From contig NZ_JAVALZ010000007.1 of assembly GCF_030730865.1 (NCBI RefSeq), positions 1 through 64,000 on the forward strand: a DNA stretch of 64,000 nt, in the 5' to 3' direction. The stretch's first letter is position 1. Each line of letters starts with the position of its first letter. The position numbers and the translations under genes were made by a program. This document shows, piece after piece, positions 18,421 through 28,286 of the stretch. The notes beneath the pieces were generated by a model. The model did no database searches, had not been told where the DNA came from, and worked only from the letters and a program-made list of their open reading frames with translations. This DNA is from Uliginosibacterium sp. 31-16 (GTDB taxonomy: Bacteria > Pseudomonadota > Gammaproteobacteria > Burkholderiales > Rhodocyclaceae).

Positions 18421-18654
18421 GACTGTTCCTGTATGGAAGGGTGCTGTTTGCGCGGGACATGTGCGATTGTTTGATCATGGCTGATGAAGGCTGTTTTTGA
18501 AATTGCCGCTGCGATGGAGTCGTGCATGCATTTGACGCCCTTGTCGGTGCATGTCAGGAAGCAATTGTGCATAAAACCCGTTTTACTGCGGCGGAACGGG
18601 CCTGAATTTGTGATACTGCGCGCAACAGTCTTGTGATCGATGGAGAAACGCCGC

Positions 18655-19257
18655 ATGGCAAGCAACATTACCCGGCACGAAGCCCTTGTGCCGGCTGAAG
18701 CACGTAGCCGGTTCTTTGGCCATGAGTCTGCAACGATCTGGCTGACCGGCCTCTCGGGGGCCGGGAAATCGACCATCGGTTTTGCTCTTGAACACGCCCT
18801 GATCAATGCCGGCAGGGCGTGTTATGTTCTGGACGGAGACAATGTCCGGCATGGTCTGAACAAGGATCTGGGGTTCTCGCCGGAGGATCGCGCAGAGAAC
18901 ATCCGCCGGATTGCCGAAGTGGCACATCTGCTCAATGATGCCGGCCTGATGGTGATCACCGCTTTTATTTCACCTTATCGCGCTGACCGGGCAATGGCCT
19001 GTGAAATCATTGGTGCGGACCGTTTCATTGAAGTGCACGTTGCCACGGATCTGGCTGTGTGCGAGCAGCGCGATCCCAAGGGCCTGTACGCCAAGGCACG
19101 AGCCGGAAAAATTCCCGACTTCACAGGCATTTCTGCTCCTTACGAAGCGCCTGATGCTCCCCGGATCGTGCTGGATACCGCGAGTTTTTCCGTAGAAGCC
19201 TGCGTCGCTTCCATTCTTGAGGTTCTGCGTCCACGCATTCTGGAAAGCAAGGGTTGA
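18655..19257 (+). CDS. cysC: Adenylylsulfate kinase (APS kinase)
   Basis: Phosphorylates APS to PAPS in sulfate activation. 200 residues from ATG 18655, which has GGAG eight bases upstream; the in-frame ATG at 18640 contains that ribosome site and is less likely. P-loop GLSGAGKST, DGDNVRHGLNKDLGFSPEDRAENIRR, and TAFISPYRADR are diagnostic. It stands alone here, 1.5 kb from the sulfate importer, and no cysD/N/H genes are in the window. Confidence 0.95.
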   Translation: MASNITRHEALVPAEARSRFFGHESATIWLTGLSGAGKSTIGFALEHALINAGRACYVLDGDNVRHGLNKDLGFSPEDRAENIRRIAEVAHLLNDAGLMVITAFISPYRADRAMACEIIGADRFIEVHVATDLAVCEQRDPKGLYAKARAGKIPDFTGISAPYEAPDAPRIVLDTASFSVEACVASILEVLRPRILESKG

Positions 19258-19358
19258 TGGAACCTGGCTGATGCAGCAGGCGCCGGGTGGTTCACCGGGC
19301 ATGGACACTGCCGCTTTTCTCGCCTGTCCTGCCGTGAAGTTCTTTGCTGCGTGATTTG

Positions 19359-21311
19359 TCAGGAAATCCTGGTGATGTATTGCCGCGGTTCCGGAGAGGC
19401 TCCAGCGGTCGTGGTTCCGGTGTTGGTCAGCTTGAAAAAGGCCATCAACTGCTGCAGCTGTTCGGCCTGACTACTCATTTCCTCGGCGGTGGCGGCGAGT
19501 TCTTCGGAGGCTGAAGCATTCTGCTGGGTAAGCTGTGAGAGTTGGCCCAGCGCCGTATTGATCTGGCCGACACCGCCGGATTGCTCGGTGGACGCTGCGG
19601 CGATTTCCTGCACCAGCTCCGCGGTCTTCTGGATCGAAGGCACGATTTCATCGAGCAGCTTGCCCGCCTTTTCGGCCATGCCGACGCTGCTGCCTGCCAG
19701 CTCACCGATTTCCTGTGCAGCCACCTGGCTGCGCTCGGCCAGCTTGCGCACTTCGGCAGCGACCACGGCGAAGCCCTTGCCCTGTTCGCCAGCGCGCGCT
19801 GCTTCGATGGCCGCGTTCAGCGCCAGCAGATTGGTCTGGTAGGCGATGTCGTCGACGATGCCGATCTTGCTGGCGATCTGTTTCATGGCCTGCACGGTTT
19901 GTGCCACGGCCTCGCCACCCTCGCGCGCCTCGCTGGTAGCCTGGCTGGCCATGTCGTCGGTCACACGGGCATTGTCGGCATTCTGGGTCACCGAACTGCT
20001 CATCTGTTCCATCGAGGCCGAGGTCTCTTCGACACTGGCGGCCTGCTCGCTGGACGATTGCGACAGCGACTGCGAGGTGGCACTGATCTGGCCTGCAGCA
20101 CCGCTCAGGCTGTCGGCAGCGTTGCGTACCTCGGCGATGGTCCCGGCGAGCTTGCTGCTCATCGCATGCATGGAGCCAAGCAGCTTGCCGACTTCATCTC
20201 GACTGTGCGCTTCGACACGTACCGTCAGATCGCCTGCGGCTATTTTTTCGAACACCTGCACGGCGTCACTCAGGGGGCGACTGATCCAGCGTCGGCCCAG
20301 CAGGGCGACGCTGCCGGCAATCAATAATGCGATCAGCAGGACGGCGACGATCAGTTGCTGCTGGATGCTGCGCGCATCACGCGTGAATTCGGCGACGAAA
20401 CCGTCGGAGACGACCAGCCAGTTCCAGTGTGCAAAGCTGCCAAACACGCTGAGCTTTTCCTGTGTCCCGCCTTGCGGGCTCTTTTCGTCCCAGATGAGGC
20501 TGCCGGCCTTCTGCTCCAGCATCTGGCGGATCACCGCCTGGTTATCTGCGGATTTCAGATCCAGCAGGCTCTGGCCCTCTGCGCTGGCGTGCACCACGGC
20601 CTTGCCTGCGTCGGCTTCGCTGCTCTCAAGTACAAAGACGTGGCCCGTATCACCGACGCGAATGTCGCGGATCTTCTGCTTCAGCGCAGCCAGCCCTTCG
20701 GTGAAATCAATACCGATGAAGCCGATGCCAATAACACGGCCGTTTTCTGTCAAGGGCACGTAGCGCACGATGTAGTCGCGCCCGAAGAGCTTGGCGCGCC
20801 CGGTGTAGGGCTTGCCGGCCAGTGTCAGCTCATAGGCTGGGTGCTTGTGGTCGAGCTGGGTACCGGTGGCACGTTGGCCCTGAGCATCTTTCAGCGAGGT
20901 GGCCACTCGCGTGAAGTCCTCTCCCTCGCGTACGAAGAGCGTGGCGACGGCGCCCGAGGCGGCAGTGAAGCTGTCTATCAGCGCGGAGCTTCTCGTGTGG
21001 TCGGCTTTCACGCTGCTTTGACGCAGCGTTTCCGGCACCGCACTGCCGAGACGCGAAACGAATTCGGCACCAAGCTGGGTGGCCGCATTTTCCAGGCTGG
21101 TGGCGTAGACCTCCGCCATATCCACGATGCGCTGATTGGCCACCTGCAGCGAGGCCGTCGCACTGGCCTGCATGCGGCTGGAGAGCTGGCTGCACAGGTA
21201 GGTGCCGGCAACCCCAAAAACCAGAACCAGAAGACCGACAGTGAGCAGGCTCAGGCGGGTCGCGATGGACAGATCGGCGAAACGCCGCCGGATGGGCGCT
21301 GGCTGTGGCAT
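19359..21311 (-). CDS. Methyl-accepting chemotaxis protein
   Basis: 650-residue transmembrane chemoreceptor. TM1 (about residues 17-40), a large periplasmic Cache-type sensor (about 41-317; [27 protein letters not shown] and [12 protein letters not shown]), TM2 (about 318-341), HAMP, then a signalling domain with the conserved tip [25 protein letters not shown]. No CheR-binding pentapeptide at the C-terminus (ends YITRIS). ATG 21311 is preceded by AAGGAG; the frame remains open further upstream. The ligand is unknown. Close downstream of copA on the same strand (130 bases). Confidence 0.93.
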   Translation of the reverse strand: MPQPAPIRRRFADLSIATRLSLLTVGLLVLVFGVAGTYLCSQLSSRMQASATASLQVANQRIVDMAEVYATSLENAATQLGAEFVSRLGSAVPETLRQSSVKADHTRSSALIDSFTAASGAVATLFVREGEDFTRVATSLKDAQGQRATGTQLDHKHPAYELTLAGKPYTGRAKLFGRDYIVRYVPLTENGRVIGIGFIGIDFTEGLAALKQKIRDIRVGDTGHVFVLESSEADAGKAVVHASAEGQSLLDLKSADNQAVIRQMLEQKAGSLIWDEKSPQGGTQEKLSVFGSFAHWNWLVVSDGFVAEFTRDARSIQQQLIVAVLLIALLIAGSVALLGRRWISRPLSDAVQVFEKIAAGDLTVRVEAHSRDEVGKLLGSMHAMSSKLAGTIAEVRNAADSLSGAAGQISATSQSLSQSSSEQAASVEETSASMEQMSSSVTQNADNARVTDDMASQATSEAREGGEAVAQTVQAMKQIASKIGIVDDIAYQTNLLALNAAIEAARAGEQGKGFAVVAAEVRKLAERSQVAAQEIGELAGSSVGMAEKAGKLLDEIVPSIQKTAELVQEIAAASTEQSGGVGQINTALGQLSQLTQQNASASEELAATAEEMSSQAEQLQQLMAFFKLTNTGTTTAGASPEPRQYITRIS

Positions 21312-21441
21312 GACAGGCTCCTTGGGAATCCGGGCATGAGTCCGGGGCGGATTTCGCAGCCCGATGTTTGTGCTCTCGCCCGTCACCTGAAGGATTTCGG
21401 CAGGCCCGCCCGATTGCTGCAGGGGCTTGCCCGAATGGGTG

Positions 21442-23802
21442 TCAGACCTGCCGCCCCCGCCAGTGCTTGAGCAACAGCGCATTCGTCACAACGCTGACGC
21501 TGGAGAACGCCATCGCCGCACCGGCAATCACCGGGTTGAGCAGTCCTGCAGCGGCCAGTGGAATGCCGATCAGGTTGTAGATGAACGCCCAGAACAGGTT
21601 CTGGCGGATTTTCGCGGTGGTTCGCCTTGAAATGTCTATGGCATCCATTACTCGGCGCGGGTCGGTCTGCATCAGGGTGATGCCTGCCGCGCCCATGGCC
21701 ACGTCAGTGCCGCTGCCCATGGCGATGCCGACATCTGCAGCAGCCAGTGCGGGTGCGTCGTTGATGCCATCGCCGACCATCGCAACCGTGCCGTAAGCCG
21801 CATGCAGCTCGGTGACGATGCGTGCCTTGTCGGCGGGCAACACTTCCGCGCGCACGTCTTCGATACCCAGTCGCGCGGCGATGGCGGCAGCACTGGCGGC
21901 GTGATCTCCGGTTAGCAGCACCGGACGGATGCCGGCGACCTTGAGCGCGGCGATGGCGGTGTGCGCCTCGGGGCGCGGTGTGTCGCCGAAGGCGAAGAGG
22001 GCAAGCAGCTTCGGCGTTGCGGCGATTTCGGCCAGCCACGAGACTGTATGGCCCTGCGCCTGATGCGTGGCGGCCTGAGTCGTGAGCGTAGCGGTATCGA
22101 AGCCCAGTTCGCCCATCCAGCGCAAGCTTCCCAGCGCGTAGTCACGCCCCTCGACGCTGCCGCGAATGCCGCGTCCGGCCTCGGCCTTTACGCCTGTTGC
22201 GGTCGGTAGCGTGAGGTCATGCGCGGCCAGAACGACGGCATGTGCCAGCGGATGTTCGCTGCCTGTTTGCAACGCGGCGGCGATGGCGAGTGCACCGTCG
22301 CTGCCGGATTCGATGGCAGCCAGCGTCGGTTTGCCCTGGGTCAGCGTGCCGGTCTTGTCGAAAGTCACGACCTGCACGCGATGGGCGATCTCCAGCGCTT
22401 CGGCGTCGCGGATCAGGATGCCGTGTTTCGCCGCTACCCCGGTGCCCGCCATGATCGCGGTGGGTGTGGCCAGCCCCAGCGCGCAGGGGCAGGCGATCAC
22501 CAGTACCGCCACGGCGTTGAGGATGGCCTGTTGCCAGTCGCCCACAGCAAAGCCCCAGCCGAGCAGTGTCAGCAAGGCGATCACCAGCACCGCTGGCACG
22601 AATACCGCCGCAACCTGATCAACCAGATGCTGGATCGGAGCTTTCCTGGCCTGAGCGTTTTCCACCAGCTCGATGATGCGCGCCAGTGCTGTCTGCGCGC
22701 CGACAGCGGTGGTGCGCAGTGCGATCAGTCCTTCGCCATTCACGCTGCCGCCGATCAGCACCGCGCCGGGCGATTTGGCTACCGGCAGGCTCTCGCCGGT
22801 GATCAGCGCTTCGTCGATGTGTGAGACGCCCTCGGCCAGCACCCCGTCCGCCGGGATGCGCTCGCCGGGGCGCACGATCACGATGTCATTGACGCGAAGC
22901 TGGTTAATGGGAATTTCGCGTTCGCCATCTGCAGTACGCAGCCGTGCGGTTTCAGGACGCAGCGCCTGCAGGGCGCGGATTGCCTCGGTGGTCTGGCGCT
23001 TGGCGCGGCTTTCCAGCCACTTGCCGAGCAGTACCAGCGTGATGACCACGGCGGCAGCTTCGAAGTAGAGATGCGTGCTGTGCCCGCTGAGCAGCAGCCA
23101 TAGCGAGAGGAAATACGCGGCGCTGGTCCCGAGCGCCACCAGCAGGTCCATGTTGCCACTGCCCGCGCGAGCGGCCTTCCAGCCAGCACGGTAGAAGCGT
23201 GCGCCGAAGACGAACTGCACCGGTGTGGCGAGTGCCAGCTGCAGCCAGCCCGGCAGCATCCAGTGCGCGCCGAACAGCTCGGCCAGCATGGGCAGCACCA
23301 GCGGCAGGCTGAGTGTAATACTGAGCATCAGCGCGAGCCGCTCCCTGTCTTGTTTTGCAGACATGGTGTCTGTAGAGGCAATGCCCGCTTGGTTCTCGCG
23401 GGCGATGCCGTCGAAACCCGCGCGCAGCAAGGCTGCCAGCAGGGGCTCGATTTCCGCATCCAGCCGGGTGTGCACGCGCGCCGATTCACTCGCCAGATTT
23501 ACCTCCACCGCCGTCACGCCCGCCACTTTCAGCAAGGCCTTTTCGACACGGCCGACGCAGCTCGCGCAGGTCATGCCCAGCACATTCAGATCCAGCGTGC
23601 GTTCGGGCACATCGAATCCGGCGCGCTGAATCGTGGTGAGCACCGCGTCGAGTGCCACTTCGCCACTCACGCTGGCGCGTTCGCTGGCCAGATTCACCGT
23701 CGCCTCGGCCACGCCGGGCGTGGCGCGAAGCATTTTCTCCAGGCGTGTCGAGCAGCTTGCGCAGGTCATGCCTTCGATGGGGAGGGAGTAGTGCTGGCTC
23801 AT
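21442..23802 (-). CDS. copA: Copper-exporting P1B-type ATPase
   Basis: 786-residue inner-membrane Cu(I) pump. Two N-terminal heavy-metal domains each carry GMTCASC (near residues 12 and 76). The transmembrane metal site is CPC in [16 protein letters not shown]; phosphorylation site DKTGTLTQG; nucleotide-binding SEHPLA; hinge [20 protein letters not shown]. The C-terminal [14 protein letters not shown] contributes the usual N..SS residues of copper pumps. A promoter with a 19-bp spacer, typical of CueR control, precedes it. Confidence 0.96.
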   Translation of the reverse strand: MSQHYSLPIEGMTCASCSTRLEKMLRATPGVAEATVNLASERASVSGEVALDAVLTTIQRAGFDVPERTLDLNVLGMTCASCVGRVEKALLKVAGVTAVEVNLASESARVHTRLDAEIEPLLAALLRAGFDGIARENQAGIASTDTMSAKQDRERLALMLSITLSLPLVLPMLAELFGAHWMLPGWLQLALATPVQFVFGARFYRAGWKAARAGSGNMDLLVALGTSAAYFLSLWLLLSGHSTHLYFEAAAVVITLVLLGKWLESRAKRQTTEAIRALQALRPETARLRTADGEREIPINQLRVNDIVIVRPGERIPADGVLAEGVSHIDEALITGESLPVAKSPGAVLIGGSVNGEGLIALRTTAVGAQTALARIIELVENAQARKAPIQHLVDQVAAVFVPAVLVIALLTLLGWGFAVGDWQQAILNAVAVLVIACPCALGLATPTAIMAGTGVAAKHGILIRDAEALEIAHRVQVVTFDKTGTLTQGKPTLAAIESGSDGALAIAAALQTGSEHPLAHAVVLAAHDLTLPTATGVKAEAGRGIRGSVEGRDYALGSLRWMGELGFDTATLTTQAATHQAQGHTVSWLAEIAATPKLLALFAFGDTPRPEAHTAIAALKVAGIRPVLLTGDHAASAAAIAARLGIEDVRAEVLPADKARIVTELHAAYGTVAMVGDGINDAPALAAADVGIAMGSGTDVAMGAAGITLMQTDPRRVMDAIDISRRTTAKIRQNLFWAFIYNLIGIPLAAAGLLNPVIAGAAMAFSSVSVVTNALLLKHWRGRQV

Positions 23803-23832
23803 GATGAATTGCCGTGTGAGGTTGATGCCTGA

Positions 23833-23863
23833 AGTCTGGAGGCTACCATCGTGGGAAGGTCAA
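23833..23863 (-). promoter_or_regulatory. CueR-type promoter of copA (19-bp spacer)
   Basis: On the minus strand TTGACC (23858-23863) and CAGACT (23833-23838) are separated by 19 bases, the over-long spacing typical of MerR-family activators. The spacer begins TTCCC, so the start reads ACCTTCCC, the left half of the CueR operator; the right half (GGTAGCC) is only a partial match. Confidence 0.65.
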
Positions 23864-23879
23864 GCGGTGCCGAGTGTCT

Positions 23880-24010
23880 GGTATCGGGGGTGTGCCTTGT
23901 TCTCGATACGTTGCGCTCCGCATGGCTCCCGGACCGAACGGAACGGGTGTGCTCGCTTGAGTCGCTTCAAATCGCTCGGTCCGAGTGTTCGGCAAGACCG
24001 GGGGTGTCGA
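23880..24010. repeat. Inverted repeats in the copA-copZ spacer
   Basis: This spacer holds overlapping dyads, notably CGGACCGA and its partner TCGGTCCG about 50 bases later, and TATCGGG / TCTCGATAC-like parts. It resembles the nested hairpin at 49194-49354 in motif content (CGAACGG, CGAGTG). No gene is seen. Confidence 0.4.
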
Positions 24011-24038
24011 GGCCGGAGCATGATATGTAAGCAGGCGC

Positions 24039-24069
24039 TTGACTCTCCCCCCGTGGCAAGCATGATGAT
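24039..24069 (+). promoter_or_regulatory. CueR-type promoter of copZ (19-bp spacer)
   Basis: TTGACT (24039-24044) and GATGAT (24064-24069) are separated by 19 bases. The spacer CTCCCCCCGTGGCAAGCAT resembles known CueR-activated sites. It lies 30 bases before the copZ start. Confidence 0.55.
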
Positions 24070-24099
24070 TCATGCATCAACCCACCCAAGGAGCCAAGC

Positions 24100-24291
24100 A
24101 TGTACGAATTCACCGTTCCCGGCATCAGCTGCGGCGGCTGTGCCAAGACCATCACCCGAATCCTCGGCGAGCTGGATGCGAACGCCAGAATCGAGATTGA
24201 TGTGGCGACCAAGCACGTCAAGGTTGAAACCAGCCAGCCGCGTGAGGCTGTGGTGGCGCGCCTTTCCGAGGCGGGCTTTGATCCGGCCTGA
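24100..24291 (+). CDS. copZ: Copper chaperone CopZ (heavy-metal-associated domain)
   Basis: 63-residue single HMA domain with the metal motif GISCGGC near residue 8-14 (G-x-x-C-G-G-C, a variant of GMTCxxC). Ferredoxin-like fold suggested by the regular pattern KTITRILGELDANARIEIDVATKHVKVET. Expected to pass Cu(I) to CopA. A strong AAGGAG ribosome site precedes the ATG. It is divergent from copA. Confidence 0.88.
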   Translation: MYEFTVPGISCGGCAKTITRILGELDANARIEIDVATKHVKVETSQPREAVVARLSEAGFDPA

Positions 24292-24397
24292 GTGTCCGTT
24301 GGTGCGGCCTGTCGTCATGGATTGTTGCAAATCTGCTCCAGCAACATGGTCTATACAGGGAGGATGAGAAAACTCTTAGCTGCTGTGGAGGCCATGC

Positions 24398-25495
24398 ATG
24401 TCCGTTCTTGAGCACATGTTGTTTGGCTCGGTGCATTTTGCTGACGCGAAAGAATTCAGGGCTTTCCAGTTCAAACTCCTGTGCATCGTGCTGCCAGTTG
24501 GCGCGCTGACCACCGTGCTCCTGCTGCTTGGCGTCGCTTCCGGCGCCAACCTCATCGATGCGCGCCACGTCATCTCGATGAGCGTCTTCACTACCCTCAG
24601 CGTGGTGTTGTGGTTGCTGCTGCGCGGGCAGCCACAGCGCTTCCTGCGCGTGGCCTGGCCGTATGAAATCCTCTGCCTGCTCGAATACGTGTCCGCCCTG
24701 TATTTCGTCTCCGAAGACGAAATGCGCGTCATCTGGTTCTTCACCAACATTCCCGGCGTGTACATCCTGCTCGGCCAGCGTGCCGGGCTGGCCATCACGG
24801 TGCTGAGTGTCGTTGGTCTGGCGCTCGGCAACGGCTTGTTGCCGCGGCCGTATTCATCGAACGGCATGGCCACCCTGCTGGCCGCGCTCGCCTATGTCGG
24901 CGCGTTCTTTCATGTGTATGGCGCGCGCTCCCTGTCCTATTTCTTCCGCATGCGCGAATCCAATGGGCAACTGCGCCACATGGCCAGCCACGACCCGCTC
25001 ACCGGCCTGCTCAACGCCCGTGCCTACTACGCGGCCTGCGACCAGATGATCCACCTCGCCACCCGCAACCGCACGCCCTATGCCGTGCTCTTCGTCGATC
25101 TCGATCATTTCAAGCGCATCAACGACACGCATGGTCACGAGGCCGGTGATTTGGTGCTCAAATGCGTGGCCGCCAGGCTCATGGAAACTGTGCGCCAAAG
25201 CGATGCTGTCGGCCGCGTGGGCGGTGAGGAGTTCTCTGTCTTCCTGCCCAACACCGATCTGGCCGGCGCGCTGCGTCTGGCCGAATCCCTCCGCCTCGGC
25301 ATCGAGGCGCTCATGCCGGATATCGGCAGCCAGCGCCTGCGCATCACCGCCAGCATCGGCGTGGCGCGCAACCAGCACAGCGAACAGTCCATGGCCGAGA
25401 TCCAGCGCCTCGCCGATCAGGCCATGTACGACGCCAAGCAGCGGGGCCGCAACCGCGTATCGGCCGTCGAGCTCGATCAGGCGGCGATGGTCTGA
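24398..25495 (+). CDS. Membrane diguanylate cyclase (GGDEF)
   Basis: 365 residues. The first ~175 residues form five or six membrane segments with no recognised sensor domain. The C-terminal GGDEF domain has HDPLTGLLNARAY, FVDLDHFKRINDTHGHEAGD, and an intact active site GGEEF near residue 274. An inhibitory RxxD site (RQSD) lies five residues before it, so product feedback is likely. Makes cyclic di-GMP. The stop codon is part of the GAAGAG repeat that follows (GTCTGAAGAGG). Confidence 0.93.
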   Translation: MSVLEHMLFGSVHFADAKEFRAFQFKLLCIVLPVGALTTVLLLLGVASGANLIDARHVISMSVFTTLSVVLWLLLRGQPQRFLRVAWPYEILCLLEYVSALYFVSEDEMRVIWFFTNIPGVYILLGQRAGLAITVLSVVGLALGNGLLPRPYSSNGMATLLAALAYVGAFFHVYGARSLSYFFRMRESNGQLRHMASHDPLTGLLNARAYYAACDQMIHLATRNRTPYAVLFVDLDHFKRINDTHGHEAGDLVLKCVAARLMETVRQSDAVGRVGGEEFSVFLPNTDLAGALRLAESLRLGIEALMPDIGSQRLRITASIGVARNQHSEQSMAEIQRLADQAMYDAKQRGRNRVSAVELDQAAMV

Positions 25496-25567
25496 AGAGG
25501 CCCGGCTGGCGCGGCTGTGCAGACGGTCTGCCTGCAGACGCAGGCGGGGGGCTGTTCTTCGGGCAGG
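25491..25567. repeat. GAAGAG-family palindromic repeat (locus 3)
   Basis: Begins TCTGAAGAGGCCCG within the cyclase stop codon and ends GCTGTTCTTCGGGCAGG. It includes an internal palindrome GTCTGCCTGCAGAC (25525-25538). The rest of the 366-base space to the lipoprotein gene at 25862 shows no gene; an AAGGAG ribosome site lies just before that gene. Confidence 0.6.
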
Positions 25568-25861
25568 TTGTGTGTGGGGAGCTCATGCTCCGCGTGGGAG
25601 CCAGTGACGTGGCGATCAAGGAAAGTCCATGAGGCAAGGCTGTGTGGAGCAACGTACGGCTGCGTACAAACAGGTCAACACCGCCGACATCGTCTGCAAT
25701 GACGCATCACTTCACAATTTGATGCTCTGCCAATGGAAGCTCAATGTAATGACGATAATGACGAAAGTTAATCTCAGGCCCCGAAGGTACAGCTTGTAGG
25801 GCTGTGCGGTCGGGAGTAGCGTGCGCATTGTCATATTTTAAGGCATGAAGGAGCAGGCAAA

Positions 25862-26497
25862 ATGAGTTTCACGAAACCGGTAATTGCTTCGGCGCTGGTG
25901 CTGGCTTCAGGGTTTTTGCTGAGTGCCTGCGGCGGAGGTGGTTCGAGCGATGCCTCGCGCGACGATGGTGCGGCAACAGGCTGTACTGCTACCGTTGTCG
26001 GATCGGTGCAATCGTTCAATCTCGGCACCACCGCGCCGCCGACCTCCATGGGCGGCTACACCATGCAGGCGTTTGATCAGACAGCGCAGAACGCCGTTGC
26101 TAATTTCGCCAACGTCACGACGATTCCCGGCAGCCCGATTGGCGGTAACCTGACTCTGGCTGCCAGCGCCACCAAGCGCACCGTACCAGGCGGCGGCTGG
26201 GCGACGTGGTCTCACAGCTATACCGGGGTCGTGTACTACACCGCCAGTACGACGAACACCCTGACGCTGCCTGCCGGCACGGCGGCGTTCTACTTATATG
26301 CCGAACCCAATTCAGGCACGGTGGCCATCACCGCCACCACCGATTCTGGTGCAAGCAGCGGTCCGATCAGCGTGGTCGGTACCTCCGGTGCAAATGGCTT
26401 CGGCTTTGCCGCGCCGTGCGGTTCAACCATTTCCACCATTACGGTCACTCAGGCTTCCAGCGATTTTGCCATCGGTGAATTCGGGATAGCACAGTAA
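25862..26497 (+). CDS. Secreted lipoprotein of unknown function
   Basis: 211 residues. Signal sequence with lipobox LLSAC (Cys near residue 22) followed by a GGGGSSD linker. The rest is rich in Thr, Ser, Gly and Ala with regular beta-strand patterning (NTLTLPAGTAAFYLYAEPNSGTVAITATTDSGAS), like a beta-sandwich. One Cys early and one late (GCTATV, APCGST) might form a disulfide. I do not recognise a family. It is monocistronic, between palindromic repeats. Confidence 0.75.
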   Translation: MSFTKPVIASALVLASGFLLSACGGGGSSDASRDDGAATGCTATVVGSVQSFNLGTTAPPTSMGGYTMQAFDQTAQNAVANFANVTTIPGSPIGGNLTLAASATKRTVPGGGWATWSHSYTGVVYYTASTTNTLTLPAGTAAFYLYAEPNSGTVAITATTDSGASSGPISVVGTSGANGFGFAAPCGSTISTITVTQASSDFAIGEFGIAQ

Positions 26498-26603
26498 GGG
26501 CTGCTTCGCTGCTGCCGGGGAGGCTTGCGGAACGGTGTTTGTCCAGCAACTGGGCCGTACGCTGATTCACCTCATGCCTCGAATAGCCGCATGTAGCAAG
26601 TCC

Positions 26604-26697
26604 GGTAGGGTGCGCACCGCGCACGCGGATTCGATCCTCCAAGCCAGCCGGTTCGGTGCTTGATCGGCCGAAATGGTGCGCAATGCGCACCCTGCAG
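26604..26697. repeat. GGTGCGCA...TGCGCACC inverted repeat pair
   Basis: TAGGGTGCGCACCGCGCACGC near 26606 and GGTGCGCAATGCGCACCCT (26674-26692) face each other across a CGATC/GATCGG dyad. A related element lies at 31812-31905. It abuts the 3' end of pap. Confidence 0.6.
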
Positions 26698-26699
26698 CC

Positions 26700-28178
26700 T
26701 CACCCCAGCGTCCCCTCCAGCCGCTCACAAATCGCCTTCAAAATCTTCACCCGCGCGAAGTTCTTGTCATTGGCCTCGACCACGACCCACGGCGCCTTGC
26801 CGGTGCTGGTGCGGTCGATCAGGTCGACGGCGGCCTGCTGGTAGGCGTTCCATTTCTTGCGATTGCGCCAGTCTTCTTCGGTGATCTTGAAACGCTTGTG
26901 CTCGATCTTTTCGCGCTCCTTGAAGCGGCGCATCTGCTCGGCCTTGTCGATCTGCAGCCAGAACTTGATGACGATGCTGCCGGCTTCGACCAGTTCGTGT
27001 TCGAAGTCGTTGATCTCGGCGTAGGCACGCAGCCAGTCGGCTTCGGCGCAGAAGCCTTCGATGCGCTCGACCAGCACGCGGCCATACCAGGAGCGGTCGA
27101 AGATGGTGACCCGGCCCTGGCGCGGCATGTGCCGCCAGAAGCGCCACAGATAGGGCTGGGCGCGCTCCTCGTCGGTGGGCGCGGCAATCGGTACGATCTG
27201 GAACTGGCGCGGGTCCAGCGCGGCGGTGATGCGGCGGATGCTGCTGCCCTTGCCGGCGGCGTCCATGCCTTCGAAAGCCAGCACGAGCGAGCGACCAGTA
27301 AATTTTTTATGCCGGGCGAGTTCTGAGAGGCGCCCCTGCCACTTGGCGAGTTCGCGTTCGTATTTCTTTTCGTCGAGTTTTTGCGTGAGGTCCAGCGCGC
27401 TCAGCACGTTGCGATCATCGATGCGTTTCACCAGCGGGACGGCAGGAGCGACCTGAGGCGTTTTGCTGTTTTCAAGCCGGGCCTTCAGCGATTCCAGCAG
27501 CGCCCGGCCGACACGCAGGTTGCGGTAGTTGTCGTCGGTGCCGTCGACGATGATCCAGGGTGCGGCGGCGGTGTTGGTAACGCGCAGCACGTGGCCGGCC
27601 ACGTCCTGAAGCTCGTCGTAAGTTTTGGTGCGGGCCCAGGAAGTTTTGGTGACGCGCCAGGCGGTACGCGGGTCTTTCTCCAGTTTCTTCAGGCGCACCA
27701 CCTGGCCTTCACGGGAGAGGTGGAACCAGAACTTGAGGACCAGTGCGCCTTCATTGACGAGCATGGTCTCGAAGCGGTTGATCTGTTCCAGGCGGTTGTC
27801 CAGTCCGTTGCGCGAGAGTTCGCGGGCGATGCGTCCGGCAATCGGCTGGGAGTACCAGGAGCCGGAGAAGATGCCGATGCGGCCCTTGGGCGGCAGCGCA
27901 CGCCAGAAGCGCCACATGAAGGGGCGTTCACGTTCTTCGTCGCTGGGTTCGACGAAGGCCATGGTGCTGAGAAAGCGTGGGTCCATCCATTCGTAGAGCT
28001 GGGCGATGGTCTCGCCCTTGCCGGCGCCATCCACGCCGGAGATCAGCAGCACGACCGGAAACCTGCCTTGCTCACGCAAGGCGTTCTGGGCCAGCAGCAA
28101 CTCGTTGCGCAGAGCTTCTTCTGCTGCACGAAAGGTCTTCTTGTCGATGGCGTGGCCGACTTCGGCGGATTCGAACAT
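26700..28178 (-). CDS. pap: Polyphosphate:AMP phosphotransferase (fused PPK2 domains)
   Basis: 492 residues made of two PPK2 domains. Each has a Walker A: GVDGAGKGE (about residue 48) and GMDAAGKGS (about 303). Each also has the lid/Walker B region: FSGSWYSQPI in the first and FDRSWYGRVLVERIEGF in the second. Class II PPK2 enzymes use polyphosphate to convert AMP to ADP. The second domain keeps the canonical DRSWYGRVLVER; the first is diverged (GSWYSQPIAGR). ATG 28178 (MFESAEVGHAIDK) matches the family; 14 upstream codons are rejected. Confidence 0.92.
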   Translation of the reverse strand: MFESAEVGHAIDKKTFRAAEEALRNELLLAQNALREQGRFPVVLLISGVDGAGKGETIAQLYEWMDPRFLSTMAFVEPSDEERERPFMWRFWRALPPKGRIGIFSGSWYSQPIAGRIARELSRNGLDNRLEQINRFETMLVNEGALVLKFWFHLSREGQVVRLKKLEKDPRTAWRVTKTSWARTKTYDELQDVAGHVLRVTNTAAAPWIIVDGTDDNYRNLRVGRALLESLKARLENSKTPQVAPAVPLVKRIDDRNVLSALDLTQKLDEKKYERELAKWQGRLSELARHKKFTGRSLVLAFEGMDAAGKGSSIRRITAALDPRQFQIVPIAAPTDEERAQPYLWRFWRHMPRQGRVTIFDRSWYGRVLVERIEGFCAEADWLRAYAEINDFEHELVEAGSIVIKFWLQIDKAEQMRRFKEREKIEHKRFKITEEDWRNRKKWNAYQQAAVDLIDRTSTGKAPWVVVEANDKNFARVKILKAICERLEGTLG

Positions 28179-28286
28179 GGCGATCCTCTGGCTGGTGGCG
28201 TTGAACTGCCAGTATGTCACGCGCGTGCGCCGGTTGCCGGCCGGAGGAAAGGGCAGGGCAACAAGAGGAACGGGGTGTGCCGCGTC

